DNA of 64,000 bases from Roseivirga seohaensis (GCF_001592945.1 NZ_LRPB01000045.1:1-64000); one strand, 5' to 3'. Shown: positions 53,250 through 63,045, counted from the stretch's first letter. A program made the numbers and translations. Notes: a model not told the origin generated them from the sequence alone.

Positions 53250-55163
53250 TTAAAGTTTTAATGTTAGGGTTTTCTTGTTTCCAGCGTAATCTGTAACTGT
53301 TAAAGCAAAATCTCCCTTTAATGGTTTGCTCTTATCTAAAGTTTCTGACCAAATTAATTTTCTTTTGGAGTCGTAGTTCATTAAAAGCCATTCTCCGTTA
53401 ATGGTGGCCTCGTATTCTTTAATGCCCGAAAGTTCATCGTCAATATTGAAGTAGAGAATTCCGTTGCTTGATGCGCGTTGCTTAATTGTAGGGGGTATTA
53501 CATCTTTCATCAATGTAAAATTACCAAAGGAGGAAATGGCAAACCTGATTTTACCCTCGTTCCAATTTCCACCTACAAAGCTTGCATTGCCCGAATTACT
53601 TAGCGCATAAGCTTTATATTGTTCAAGTGTATCGTATTCCAAAAGTGGAACTAGCTCTATTTCAACAATTCCTCGTAAAGCAGAAATTTCATCACCAATC
53701 TGTAGTACTTCTATTTTCTTTTCTTCATTTACGTAGTGCCTCGCTTTTAGGTAAAGCGTATCGAACAGAGTGTTTTTGCCGAAGGCTGCAGAAAAAGATT
53801 CAGAAAGATAGGAGTGTTCCTTTTCTGAAGGAATCATATCTATAAAGTCCATTTCCTCTTGATTGTCTCCGAAATCTATAGTTTTTGGCAGACCTTTATT
53901 CAAATCTATCAAGTAAACGTTTTCCTCGCTATCAGAATAGGCGGGTTCTAGAATGTGTGAACCTTGTTGGGTATACACAGTAATGTTGTTGAGTTCGTCT
54001 TTACGCTTTCTGTGAATTTGTAGCGTATTGTCTAATAAGTAAGAATGATTTCTACGGTCAATTTGAGTGAGCTCGGTGGGAGCAGCCTTTTCTCCTTTTA
54101 CATTGAATGACACCCTACGTTGGTTGCCATAGGCATCGGCCAAAAGAATTTGGAAAAGGTAAATCGAGTCTTGCTGTGGATAAAAGAATCCACGGTCTTC
54201 CATGTCGTTGTAAAAGCCCAAACTATTACCATCATCAATATAAAGCTTATTATAGCGCCTTCTTGTTTCTTGCTCAGCTTGGTAATTTGTAAATGACTTG
54301 ATATTGTATTGTAGAGAAAAATTGACAGAGTCAATTCTCTGACTGAACAGTAATTTTCGATTTTGATACACATCAATTTCCGGAACACCATTTTTATTAG
54401 CAGCGCCATCGAGTTTGTCGTGTGCCCAAATTTCGAAACCAATTTTGCCTGCGGTGCGAATGGTGTCGGTAATCACATATTCATTTCCTCGCTTTTCTAG
54501 GTTGAATTCGAACCTACCGAATTGCCCATTTACCCTTGAGTTGATGTTCATGGTTTTCAAGGCAATTTTTTCAGCAATAGGGGCGATATTGTCTTTGATT
54601 TCGGTGAAGCCGATTCGAAGAGGATCGAGCACCTCTTGATTGGCATCTCTAATTTCAAAATGAAGGTGTGGACCTGTAGATGAACCAGAATTACCTGAGT
54701 AACCCAATACTTCTCCTTTCTTCAATTTAAATCTTCCGCGATCAGGAAATAGGTTTACAGTAAATGACTTTTGCTTGTACTGACTTTCCAATACGTATTT
54801 GGCCAATTCATCATTAAATCGCTGTAAGTGGGCATACACCGTTGTGGTGCCATTGGGGTGAACCACGTATACAGCATTTCCATATCCCCCTGTAGACACC
54901 GCAATACGACTTACATAGCCTTCGGCAGCTGCATAAACATTGAGCCCTTCTACGCCATTGGTTTTAATGTCGAGCCCAGCGTGAAAATGCGAGGCACGCA
55001 ATTCACCCATATTTCCAGCCAAATAATTCGTGCGCTCTGGCTGTATGGGAAATTGATAATAGCCTTTTTCGATCTTGCTATATTGGGCAAAGGTCGAAAC
55101 AGTAATAAATAAAAAGGGTAATAATAAGAGTCTACTTAACCTCAACTTCCAACATTTTTTCAT
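53250..55163 (-). CDS. M23-family metallopeptidase, exported
   Basis: 637 aa from the ATG at 55163; a TTG further up is rejected. Signal peptide (LLLLPFLFITVSTFAQ). The M23 zinc site is HFHAGLDIKT (HxxxD) and GPHLHFEIRD (HxH), both before residue 200, so the catalytic domain is N-terminal. The C-terminal 440 residues are beta-rich, probably Ig- or carbohydrate-binding-like repeats. M23 enzymes cut peptidoglycan peptides. Its first 32 bases overlap the FAH gene, so the two are translationally linked. Confidence 0.9.
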   Translation of the reverse strand: MKKCWKLRLSRLLLLPFLFITVSTFAQYSKIEKGYYQFPIQPERTNYLAGNMGELRASHFHAGLDIKTNGVEGLNVYAAAEGYVSRIAVSTGGYGNAVYVVHPNGTTTVYAHLQRFNDELAKYVLESQYKQKSFTVNLFPDRGRFKLKKGEVLGYSGNSGSSTGPHLHFEIRDANQEVLDPLRIGFTEIKDNIAPIAEKIALKTMNINSRVNGQFGRFEFNLEKRGNEYVITDTIRTAGKIGFEIWAHDKLDGAANKNGVPEIDVYQNRKLLFSQRIDSVNFSLQYNIKSFTNYQAEQETRRRYNKLYIDDGNSLGFYNDMEDRGFFYPQQDSIYLFQILLADAYGNQRRVSFNVKGEKAAPTELTQIDRRNHSYLLDNTLQIHRKRKDELNNITVYTQQGSHILEPAYSDSEENVYLIDLNKGLPKTIDFGDNQEEMDFIDMIPSEKEHSYLSESFSAAFGKNTLFDTLYLKARHYVNEEKKIEVLQIGDEISALRGIVEIELVPLLEYDTLEQYKAYALSNSGNASFVGGNWNEGKIRFAISSFGNFTLMKDVIPPTIKQRASSNGILYFNIDDELSGIKEYEATINGEWLLMNYDSKRKLIWSETLDKSKPLKGDFALTVTDYAGNKKTLTLKL

Positions 55164-55740
55164 TCTCAATATAAGCAGTAAGTGTATCGCCAATCACCGT
55201 TTTACCAACACCCGCAGGTGTACCAGTAAAAATGATGTCTCCCTTCTTCAACGTAAAGTATTTCGAAATATGCTCAATGATGTCGTCAAAACTGAAAAGC
55301 ATCATGTTAGTATTTCCATTTTGCTTTACTTCGCCATTTTGCTGTAAACTGAAATTCAAGTTGTTTAAATCAAACTTGTCTTTGTTCACAAATTCAGAAA
55401 TAGGGGCAGAGCCATTAAAGGCCTTGGCTTTTTCCCAAGGTAAGCCTTTTTCTTTGCAGCGTTGCTGAACATCTCTGGCGGTGAAGTCAATTCCCACGCC
55501 AATTTCATCATAGTATTTGTTGGCGAATTTCTTTTCAATGTGTTTTCCTTCCCTACTTATTTTTAAAAGAATTTCTACTTCGTAATGAATATCATTTGAG
55601 AAATCGGGATGATAGAAAGGCGCATTATTTCTCAATACAGCGGTATCGGGCTTTAAAAACACTACTGGTTCTGTGGGGCGTTCATTGTTTAATTCTGCAA
55701 TATGTTCTGCATAATTACGGCCAATAGCAACAATCTTCAT
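55132..55740 (-). CDS. fumarylacetoacetate hydrolase-family protein
   Basis: 202 aa. The FAH fold shows metal ligands in HYEVEILLKI (Glu), the conserved GVGIDFTARDVQ and the C-terminal FTGTPAGVGKTVIGD. Small FAH enzymes act as decarboxylases, hydratases or acylpyruvases; oxaloacetate or acylpyruvate is plausible but not proved. It is first in the operon, with a TACCTTTA box about 35 bases upstream of the ATG. Confidence 0.88.
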   Translation of the reverse strand: MKIVAIGRNYAEHIAELNNERPTEPVVFLKPDTAVLRNNAPFYHPDFSNDIHYEVEILLKISREGKHIEKKFANKYYDEIGVGIDFTARDVQQRCKEKGLPWEKAKAFNGSAPISEFVNKDKFDLNNLNFSLQQNGEVKQNGNTNMMLFSFDDIIEHISKYFTLKKGDIIFTGTPAGVGKTVIGDTLTAYIENEKMLEVEVK

Positions 55741-55913
55741 TCGGATAAGTTTAGTTAAGGTTGGATAACTATAAAGGTAACAATGGACAAAATTAAAACT
55801 TCGATCTGATTTGACAACCTGTCATTTATGATCAATTTTGTGTAACGAAAGAATATGCCAGTATACCTTGTTGTTCAGGAAGATAGATTTTTAATAAAAG
55901 AGAATTTTTAGTG

Positions 55914-56720
55914 ATGAGAAAATTAATAGCACTGAGTTTTATAGTAGCTTTAGTAATTGGTTGTACTACTGTGCCGATTACAGGTAGAAAACAACTTACT
56001 GGAGTGGTAGGTAGTGAAGAAGTGATTGCCATGAGTGCTGATGCTTACAAGCAAGTGATTGATTCGGTACAATTATCGACTAATCAAGAGCAAGTAGCCA
56101 TGATCAGACGAGTGGGGACCAGAATTCAAAAAGCTGTAGAGCAATACATGAATAATAATGGTTATGAAGGGCTTTTGGATGGTTTTGATTGGGAGTTTAA
56201 TTTGATTGAAAGTAATCAAGTAAACGCTTGGGCTATGCCAGGCGGAAAGGTGGCTTTCTATACAGGAATCCTTCCTATTTGTAAAGATGACCTAGGGGTA
56301 GCTGTAGTTATGGGGCACGAAGTAGCGCATGCAGTTGCTAAGCACGGTCAGGAGCGAATGAATCAGAACTATGCTAAACAAGTGGGTTTAAGTATTGGTG
56401 CTGTGGCACTAGGGCAGGATCCAACTTTAGCTCAGCAAATGGTATTTCAGGCAGTAGGCATTGGTACCGATATTGGACTGTTGAAATTTTCAAGAACGCA
56501 TGAATCAGAAGCCGATGAATTAGGCTTGACTTTTATGGCCATTGCGGGTTACGACCCAAGTGAAGCACCCAAGTTTTGGGAAAGAATGTCGGCAGGAAGT
56601 AGTGGACAAGCACCACCAGAGTTTCTTTCTACACACCCAAGTCATGAAACTAGGATTGAAAGGCTGAATGCTGCTTTGCCTAAGGCTATGGAGTACTATA
56701 ATAAGAGTACATTGAAGTAA
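55914..56720 (+). CDS. M48-family metalloprotease lipoprotein
   Basis: 268 aa from the ATG at 55914; the GTG one codon earlier is possible. Lipoprotein signal VALVIGC (Cys17). The M48 zinc site is GHEVAHAVAKHG (His125, Glu126, His129) with third ligand Glu187 in HESEADELG. NAWAMPGGKVAFYTGIL and LSTHPSHETRIERL are the family blocks, as in BepA/LoiP. It probably does protein quality control at the outer membrane. Confidence 0.93.
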   Translation: MRKLIALSFIVALVIGCTTVPITGRKQLTGVVGSEEVIAMSADAYKQVIDSVQLSTNQEQVAMIRRVGTRIQKAVEQYMNNNGYEGLLDGFDWEFNLIESNQVNAWAMPGGKVAFYTGILPICKDDLGVAVVMGHEVAHAVAKHGQERMNQNYAKQVGLSIGAVALGQDPTLAQQMVFQAVGIGTDIGLLKFSRTHESEADELGLTFMAIAGYDPSEAPKFWERMSAGSSGQAPPEFLSTHPSHETRIERLNAALPKAMEYYNKSTLK

Positions 56721-56766
56721 TTAATATTCAGCCTTTCGGGGCTTTTGAATATGTCAGGTAGTTATG

Positions 56767-56793
56767 CGGAGGGCTTTTGTCCTCCGTTTTTTT
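56767..56793 (+). terminator. terminator of the M48 gene
   Basis: CGGAGG-GCTTTTGT-CCTCCG followed by TTTTTTT; strong rho-independent terminator. Confidence 0.9.
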
Positions 56794-56846
56794 GTGGGTA
56801 AGGTTGTTTTGTTCTTTCAGGACTGTAGAATAGGGATTAGGTGTTT

Positions 56847-57000
56847 CGAAGGGCTTTACCCTTCGTTTTGATATATAGCCCTTTCAGGGCAATTCATGAC
56901 TGGCCATGTTGGTGAAAGCACCAACGGGTCGTAATATGATAGGGATGGGCTGCAACCCATCCCTAGTTCTGTATAGTTTGATTTAGCCCTGTAGGGGCGG
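56847..57000. repeat. REP-like stem-loop cluster
   Basis: Five consecutive short palindromes as listed for the spacer. The wording around AACCCATCCCTA and TAGCCCTGTAGGGGC resembles repetitive extragenic palindromes of Bacteroidota genomes. No RAYT transposase is nearby. Some could act as further terminators, but only the first and second have T-runs. Confidence 0.6.
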
Positions 57001-57290
57001 TAGGAAGGCTAATGAAAAAAGAATTGAGCTCCAGTCGTCTGTTGGGGAAAGCACCAAACAGGAGCAGAACTTTTTATATTACTGAAAAACACCGAAGCTT
57101 CGAGGCTTACAGCATAACTTAGCCTTGAAGTTAGTGCTGATGATTTCATTGAATTGGTAAAGCAATCTAATCCGCGTAATCCTTCAACCCCTAAAAATCT
57201 GCGATCACTCACAATTTTCACTGTAATTAATCGCAACAAAACTCTTATCCCCCCTGTTTCCTTCGTATTATTGCACCCAAATTCGAAAAA

Positions 57291-58013
57291 ATGGCGGTTG
57301 TACCTTACAAAGAGAACCAAGCGAGTAAAAAAGAACAGGTGGCTGAAATGTTCAATAACATAAGCCACAAGTATGATTTCTTGAATCATTTTTTAAGCCT
57401 AGGCATAGATATTCTTTGGCGAAAAAAAGCCATTAGAATGCTGAAATCGCATCAGCCGAAGCAGATTTTAGATATTGCCACTGGTACAGGTGATTTCGCT
57501 ATTGAGGCTTTAGCCCTTAATCCAGACAGGGTAGTAGGGGTCGATATTTCTGCAGGAATGCTAGAAATAGGTAAGCAGAAAATGAAGAAGAAGGGGCTCG
57601 ATCATATCATTGATATGCAGATGGGCGATTCAGAGAAGTTACTCTTCGAAGACAATACCTTTGATGCCGTCATCGTTTCCTTTGGCGTAAGGAATTTCGA
57701 GAACTTAAAGAAAGGTTTGAGCGATATGCACCGCGTATTGAAGCCAGGAGGGAAGGTAGTCATTGTAGAGTTTTCGCAACCAAGAACTTTCCCAATGAAG
57801 CAGCTCTATAATTTTTATTTTAAGTCGATTTTACCTGTCATTGGTAAAGTAGTGTCTAAAGATCAGTCGGCTTATACGTATTTGCCAGAATCAGTAGCTG
57901 CTTTTCCTGATGGCGAAAGATTTTTGAATATTTTAGGGGAAGTAGGATTTAACAAAACTGAATGCAAGCCACTAACTTTTGGTATAAGCTCAATATACAT
58001 CGGTCAAAAATAG
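57291..58013 (+). CDS. ubiE: demethylmenaquinone methyltransferase (UbiE/MenG)
   Basis: 240 aa. It makes menaquinone with [40 protein letters not shown] (SAM loop), [19 protein letters not shown] and [29 protein letters not shown] start; a TATTATTG box with one mismatch lies 17 bases before. Its 3' end overlaps the porT gene by 52 bases, a conserved gene pair in Bacteroidota. Confidence 0.95.
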   Translation: MAVVPYKENQASKKEQVAEMFNNISHKYDFLNHFLSLGIDILWRKKAIRMLKSHQPKQILDIATGTGDFAIEALALNPDRVVGVDISAGMLEIGKQKMKKKGLDHIIDMQMGDSEKLLFEDNTFDAVIVSFGVRNFENLKKGLSDMHRVLKPGGKVVIVEFSQPRTFPMKQLYNFYFKSILPVIGKVVSKDQSAYTYLPESVAAFPDGERFLNILGEVGFNKTECKPLTFGISSIYIGQK

Positions 58014-58696
58014 TTTTCTTTTTAGCACTGTTCATTGCCAATTTAGCATTGGGGCAAAAAGCACCCATAAAGCTGAATAGGATTGGCAGTGATGATAAAA
58101 AAGCAAATTATGGCTTCTTTTTGGGCTATCATCAGAACTACTACGGAATAAAATACTCCGATGCCTTTGTAGGCCCCGATTACGACAATGTAACCTCTAT
58201 TGTGTCTAAACAAAACTCTGGGTTTAACTTGGGTTTCATGGTGAATTTTAGGCTTGCCGATCAATTTACCCTAAGGTTTGTGCCGGTAAAAATTGGTTTG
58301 TACCAACATATGGTGCAATACAATATGACAGATGGCACAGTGGATGAACAGTTGATTGAAAGCACCCGAATAGAGCCTGGCTTATTTCTTAAATACCGCT
58401 CTATCAGACGCGACAACCTTAGAATGTACGTGATTGCAGGTGTAAGTGCTTCCATGCGTTCGGGTAAGGCTGAAGACTTGGTTGGTGTGGATAAGTTGGA
58501 AATAAGGAAAGGAAACTTGAAAGCTGAAATTGGCTTTGGCTTCGAAAATTATTTTGAGTTCTTCAAGCTTGAACCTGAAATACGCTACTCCAGAGGCTTG
58601 ACGAATGTGCTTAACCCTTCGAACAACTTCTACTCGAATGGCATAGGCCAAATTACCACGCACAACTTCTCTATCTATTTCCACTTTACGGATTAG
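57962..58696 (+). CDS. porT: type IX secretion system protein PorT
   Basis: 244 aa. A signal peptide with an unusually long N-region ([32 protein letters not shown]). The mature part is an eight-strand-like outer-membrane beta-barrel of the PorT family ([57 protein letters not shown]). PorT/SprT is needed for T9SS secretion and gliding. Position after ubiE with a 52-base overlap supports the call. A MITE-like element begins one base after its stop. Confidence 0.85.
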   Translation: MQATNFWYKLNIHRSKIVFFLALFIANLALGQKAPIKLNRIGSDDKKANYGFFLGYHQNYYGIKYSDAFVGPDYDNVTSIVSKQNSGFNLGFMVNFRLADQFTLRFVPVKIGLYQHMVQYNMTDGTVDEQLIESTRIEPGLFLKYRSIRRDNLRMYVIAGVSASMRSGKAEDLVGVDKLEIRKGNLKAEIGFGFENYFEFFKLEPEIRYSRGLTNVLNPSNNFYSNGIGQITTHNFSIYFHFTD

Positions 58697-58997
58697 TTGT
58701 ATCGTCCTGAAATAGGTTGACAAAACATTTCCTAAACCCTCTTAATAAAAGGGAATTGACCAGTGCTAATTTCAGGTGTTTGAAGTCAAACCTCAATAAT
58801 GACCACCGAAGTACTCCCTCCTTGAAGGTGAATAATCGTTTCAACCTATTTGAGCATGAGACAATCCTAGTTACAAAAACGAGGATTAGTGGCGTATCTT
58901 AACCAATTGAAAATAAGCTACAACTCACATCATAAATAATACCTTCATACTTACCCATATTTCTTCTAAATTCGAACCTCAAGAATTTACAACAGGA
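58697..58997. other. 301-bp spacer holding the MITE-like element and SDR promoter
   Basis: No credible gene; a 61-aa ORF across the element shows no protein-like pattern. After the element lies an AT-rich promoter region with TAAATTCG (58967-58974), one mismatch from TAnnTTTG, 23 bases before the SDR ATG. Confidence 0.6.
58698..58863. mobile_element. 166-bp MITE-like element with 23-bp terminal inverted repeats
   Basis: The left end TGTATCGTCCTGAAATAGGT plus TGA (58698-58720) and the reverse complement of the right end (58841-58863) agree at 19 of 23 positions, with an identical AAATAGGTTGA at the inner side. TGT...ACA ends are typical of IS3-like insertion sequences. No transposase ORF fits in 166 bp, so it would be a non-autonomous derivative. 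No matching target duplication is seen (left TTAGT, right ATCCT). Confidence 0.65.
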
Positions 58998-59744
58998 ATG
59001 AGCAAAATAGCAATGGTTACCGGAGCTACCTCTGGTATTGGTTGGGCTACTGCCGAAGCACTTGCCAAGGAAGGTTATCAATTGATTATCTGTGGAAGGC
59101 GAAAGGAACGACTTCAAGAATTGTCTGCGAAAGTGAGCGTTAAAACCCTAGAACTCATTTTTGATGTGAGTGATAGAGCTGCAGTCGCAGAAGCCCTTAA
59201 TTCGCTTCCAGAGGAATGGAAACAGATCGATGTGTTGATCAATAATGCTGGAAATGCACATGGTTTGGGCAAAATTCACGAAGGAAATATTGATGACTGG
59301 GATGCCATGATTGACATTAACGTAAAAGGCCTGTTATATGTCACCAAAGCCATTGTGCCGAATATGGTAGAGCGAGGTGAAGGTCATGTGGTGAATATCG
59401 GGTCTATTGCAGGAAAAGAAGCTTACCCGGGAGGAAACGTATATTGCGGTTCTAAACATGCGGTAGACGCTATTAATACCGGCATGCGAATGGACTTGAA
59501 CGGAACAGGGGTGAAGGTTTCTCAGGTTTGCCCAGGTTTGGTAGAAACCGAGTTTTCATTGGTCCGCTTTAAAGGCGATAAAGACAGAGCGAAAATGGCC
59601 TATGAGGGCTTTGATGCGCTTCGTGCCGAAGATATTGCAGACCTTATCCGCTTTATAGTCACTCGTCCTGCACATGTAAATATTGCCGACACGCTCATTT
59701 TACCTGCTGCACAGGCTTCCCCAACTTTGGTGGATAGAAACTGA
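58998..59744 (+). CDS. short-chain dehydrogenase (YdfG-like)
   Basis: 248 aa. Classical SDR: TGATSGIG cofactor loop (8-15), INNAGN, catalytic Ser in NIGSIAGK, YCGSK (Tyr-x-x-x-Lys) and CPGLVETEF. Closest in pattern to YdfG/3-hydroxy acid dehydrogenases that use NADP. The substrate is not readable. It is probably co-transcribed with the two downstream genes (32-base gap). Confidence 0.93.
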   Translation: MSKIAMVTGATSGIGWATAEALAKEGYQLIICGRRKERLQELSAKVSVKTLELIFDVSDRAAVAEALNSLPEEWKQIDVLINNAGNAHGLGKIHEGNIDDWDAMIDINVKGLLYVTKAIVPNMVERGEGHVVNIGSIAGKEAYPGGNVYCGSKHAVDAINTGMRMDLNGTGVKVSQVCPGLVETEFSLVRFKGDKDRAKMAYEGFDALRAEDIADLIRFIVTRPAHVNIADTLILPAAQASPTLVDRN

Positions 59745-59776
59745 GCTCTAATTTCTAGGAAAGAACAAGAAACACG

Positions 59777-60367
59777 ATGAACGAAGAAGAATTCAATGAC
59801 GAAGTGCCACAAGAAGGCCTTCCCATTCCAGAAATATTTAGAAATTCCGACACCAAGGGTTATATCACGCACTGTATTCAGTGCGATTACGAATTACTTA
59901 AAGGCGATCGGTCATACATGATCGAAAAGGTATTTAAAAGATACCCAAACCTTGATTCCACCCAAGTGCTTTTTGAGTACGGTATGTGCAGCGTTTGTTA
60001 TGAAAAAATGAAGGACAGCCTGTCCGCAGAAAGCATGCAGAACCTTTCCAATTACATGATGAACAACATGGATTTTTCGGCCATGCAGCAGCGTATTGAA
60101 GAAAACCCAGAAGATCCTGAGAAATGGATGTCGCATTGTATGATTCACGGTACCCCAAAAGAAGAAATGACTGAGTATCAGGTGGCGGCTTCCTTTAAAG
60201 GTGATCGTTTGATGACGAATTTTATGCCTCCCTATATGATTGGAGGTTTGGCTTTAGAAGAATTAAACGGTTTGCTTTCAAAAGAAACCAAAGAAGACAT
60301 GGACGGATTTATTGACCAGCATTTTGGCATTCCTCCTGAATTGAGAAAAGACTTTATTCTGATATGA
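59777..60367 (+). CDS. Cys-rich hypothetical protein coupled to M1 aminopeptidase
   Basis: 196 aa, cytoplasmic, acidic, with no signal peptide. Two cysteine pairs, HCIQCDYEL (about 32-40) and YGMCSVCYEKM (about 68-78), could hold one zinc ion in a ribbon. Met-rich helical C-terminal half. I recognise no family. The stop overlaps the M1 peptidase ATG (ATGA), so translation is coupled, though that product is exported. A chaperone or regulator role would be speculation. Confidence 0.75.
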   Translation: MNEEEFNDEVPQEGLPIPEIFRNSDTKGYITHCIQCDYELLKGDRSYMIEKVFKRYPNLDSTQVLFEYGMCSVCYEKMKDSLSAESMQNLSNYMMNNMDFSAMQQRIEENPEDPEKWMSHCMIHGTPKEEMTEYQVAASFKGDRLMTNFMPPYMIGGLALEELNGLLSKETKEDMDGFIDQHFGIPPELRKDFILI

Positions 60368-62937
60368 AAAAACTACTTTTATTCTGCCTGCTTCCCTTTT
60401 TAATCTTTTCGTGTAACAGCAAAAATGAATTTGAAGGAATTGAAAATGGCGTTTCGTTGGCCTTGGCTAAATCCAGAAAGGCCATTGTTTCTAATATCAA
60501 TTATACGCTCGAATTCAGGGTGCCAGAAGCGCTAGCTCAGCCCATTCAGTCGCTGGAAACTTTGACTTTTAACCTGAGCGATAACTCTGAAGACCTGCTT
60601 TTAGATTTTAGAGAATCAGCCGATAAGCTTAAAGGCATTATTGTCAACGATCAATCCACTGAAATCAATTTTAAGAATGAGCACATCATTATCAGTAAGG
60701 ATTTATTGAGAAGAGGGAAGAACATCATTGAAATCAACTTTTTTGCAGGAGAAACCTCGCTCAACCGAAAGGAAGAGTTTATGTACACCTTGCTCGTTCC
60801 CGATAGAGCAAGAACCCTTTTTCCTTCATTCGATCAGCCTAATTTAAAGGCGACCTACGACTTAACTTTAGACTTACCTGAAAGCTGGACAGCCATAGCC
60901 AACGGGCCTGTGGCACTTTTAAGTGTGAAAGATGGCAGAAAAAACATTCAGTTTGAAAAGTCTGATTTGATCAGTACTTACTTGTTCTCTTTTGTAGCGG
61001 GCAAGTTCAAAACCGAAACTCGAAATGTGGGAGGTATGGAAATGACCATGCTCCATAGAGAAACAGACAGCGAAAAAGTAGCTAGAAACCTCGATTTGAT
61101 TTTTTACCTCCATGGCGCTTCAATTCAATGGTTACAAGAATACACGGGCATTCCATATCCCTTTAAAAAATTCGATTTCGCGCTAATTCCTAGTTTCCAA
61201 TACGGAGGCATGGAACATGTTGGCGCTATTCAGTACCAGGCGAATAGCCTCTTGTTAGATGAAGATCCTTCGCAATCTCAGTTATTGAGTAGGGCCAGTT
61301 TGATTGCACACGAAACCGCCCACATGTGGTTTGGCGATTTGGTCACAATGGACTGGTTCAATGATGTTTGGACCAAAGAAGTATTTGCTAATTTTATGGC
61401 CGCCAAAATGGTAAATCCAAGTTTCCCTGAAATCGATCATGAATTGAATTTCTTGGTGCGCCATTATCCTTCAGCTTATGGGGTAGACAGAACCGAAGGT
61501 GCCAATCCAATCCGACAAGAACTGAACAACCTGAATGAGGCTGGTCAAATGTATGGCGCCATTATTTACAATAAAGCACCAATTATGATGCGTCAGCTAG
61601 AAATGCTGATAGGAGAACAATTGTTTCAAGAAGGTATGCAAGAATATTTAAAAACCTATTCGCACTCCAACGCCACTTGGCCTGATTTGATCAATATTCT
61701 GGACAAAAAAACACCTGAGGATTTAAAAACTTGGAGTGAGGTTTGGGTAAATACGCCTGGTCGCCCAGAGTTTCAGTTAGAACTTGTTCGTGAGCAAGGA
61801 ATGTTAAATCAGATGCGATTGAGTCAGTTTGACCCATTAGGAAAAAACCGAGTATGGCCTCAGGTATTCAGTGCGGCAGCTTGGCTCGATCAAACCAAAG
61901 TGTATAAGAAAATCATTTCAAAGCAGGCGGTTTTAGATATTGATCTACCTATTCTACGATTAGGAGACCTTGTTTTGAATGCAGACGGAAGAGGCTATGG
62001 TCTTTTTGAAGCAGACATCAATATGGTTACTCAGCGGTATTCACGCATGACCGATGTGGAAAAAGGGACCACTTTTGTGAACCTTTACGAGAATTTCCTC
62101 GATGGTAGAGTTCCTCGTGTTGGCTATATAGAAATGGTGAAATGGGTGATTGCGAAAGAGGAAAATGAATTGATTCTGAACTTGGTTTTAGGGCAACTCA
62201 ACAATATTTACTGGTCGTATTTAACGGAAGATGAAAGGGCCAGCGTAGCACCTGATTTGGAACGTACCTTATACTTTTTAATGGAAACCAAATCTGAAAA
62301 GCCAAGTGTAAAGAAAATTTACTTCAATGCCTTCCGAAACATTACCATTACCCAAAACAACGTTGGACGTTTGTATGACATTTGGAATGGTACCAAAGTA
62401 AAAGGCTTGAATCTTTCTGAAAACGATTTGGTGGGGCTGGCTTCGCAATTGGCCATCCGTTTACCCGATAGGGCAGATGCTATTTTAAAACAGCAATTAG
62501 ATTCCATTAAAAACCCTGACACCAAACGTAGATTCGAATTTGTGATGCCTGCGCTTTCTAATTCAAAACAAGTGCGTGATGCATTTTTTGAGTCGTTGAA
62601 GGATGAGAAAAACAGACAGACCGAGTCTTGGGTGCTTTCTGCTTTGGCTGCCTTACATCATCCATTGAGAAAAGAGTCTTCTGAAAAGTACATTCTGCCA
62701 AGTTTAGAATTGCTGAAGGAGATTCAAGAAACGGGCGATATTTTCTTCCCAACGCGTTGGTTAGATCAAACTTTAGGCAATTACAATTCGGCTTCGGCAG
62801 TAAAAACAGTGCGTAATTTCTTAAAGGATAACCCTGACTATAATGCCCAGTTGAAAATGAAGATTTTGCAAGCAGCAGACAATCTTTTCCGTTCAGAAAG
62901 AATTCTAGGAGGGAAGGAGAGTTTACAGCAGAAGTAA
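60364..62937 (+). CDS. M1-family aminopeptidase lipoprotein
   Basis: 857 aa. Lipoprotein signal (LLFCLLPFLIFSC, Cys17). Zinc site HETAHMWFGD with distal Glu in NDVWTKEVFANF (HExxH-x18-E). The exopeptidase motif is GGMEH, where most M1 enzymes have GAMEN; GGMEH-type variants occur in bacterial aminopeptidase-N-like and LTA4H-like members. Long C-terminal helical domain (about 440-857). It removes N-terminal amino acids from peptides at the envelope. Confidence 0.92.
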   Translation: MKKLLLFCLLPFLIFSCNSKNEFEGIENGVSLALAKSRKAIVSNINYTLEFRVPEALAQPIQSLETLTFNLSDNSEDLLLDFRESADKLKGIIVNDQSTEINFKNEHIIISKDLLRRGKNIIEINFFAGETSLNRKEEFMYTLLVPDRARTLFPSFDQPNLKATYDLTLDLPESWTAIANGPVALLSVKDGRKNIQFEKSDLISTYLFSFVAGKFKTETRNVGGMEMTMLHRETDSEKVARNLDLIFYLHGASIQWLQEYTGIPYPFKKFDFALIPSFQYGGMEHVGAIQYQANSLLLDEDPSQSQLLSRASLIAHETAHMWFGDLVTMDWFNDVWTKEVFANFMAAKMVNPSFPEIDHELNFLVRHYPSAYGVDRTEGANPIRQELNNLNEAGQMYGAIIYNKAPIMMRQLEMLIGEQLFQEGMQEYLKTYSHSNATWPDLINILDKKTPEDLKTWSEVWVNTPGRPEFQLELVREQGMLNQMRLSQFDPLGKNRVWPQVFSAAAWLDQTKVYKKIISKQAVLDIDLPILRLGDLVLNADGRGYGLFEADINMVTQRYSRMTDVEKGTTFVNLYENFLDGRVPRVGYIEMVKWVIAKEENELILNLVLGQLNNIYWSYLTEDERASVAPDLERTLYFLMETKSEKPSVKKIYFNAFRNITITQNNVGRLYDIWNGTKVKGLNLSENDLVGLASQLAIRLPDRADAILKQQLDSIKNPDTKRRFEFVMPALSNSKQVRDAFFESLKDEKNRQTESWVLSALAALHHPLRKESSEKYILPSLELLKEIQETGDIFFPTRWLDQTLGNYNSASAVKTVRNFLKDNPDYNAQLKMKILQAADNLFRSERILGGKESLQQK

Positions 62938-63045
62938 ATTCTTATGAAACTCTAGCAATCTAAGTAAGTAACCCAATTATACTAATACCTTACTCATTTA
63001 AGCTAGAAAGTAGTTAACAAATAATGGAGTTAAACAGCTTGAAGT

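Larger units (their letters stand above)
56721..57290. other. 570-bp gene-free spacer with hairpin cluster
   Basis: No credible ORF. Starts with the M48 terminator, then a run of stem-loops: CGAAGGG/CCCTTCG (56847-56865), GCCCT/AGGGC (56878-56890), GTTGGTG/CACCAAC (56908-56925), AGGGATGGG/CCCATCCCT (56941-56964) and an imperfect GCCCT/GGGGC near 56985-56998. Ends in the ubiE promoter. Confidence 0.75.

Noticed and set aside
58717-58902. 61-aa ORF after porT
   Set aside because: It spans the MITE-like element and has no protein-like pattern.
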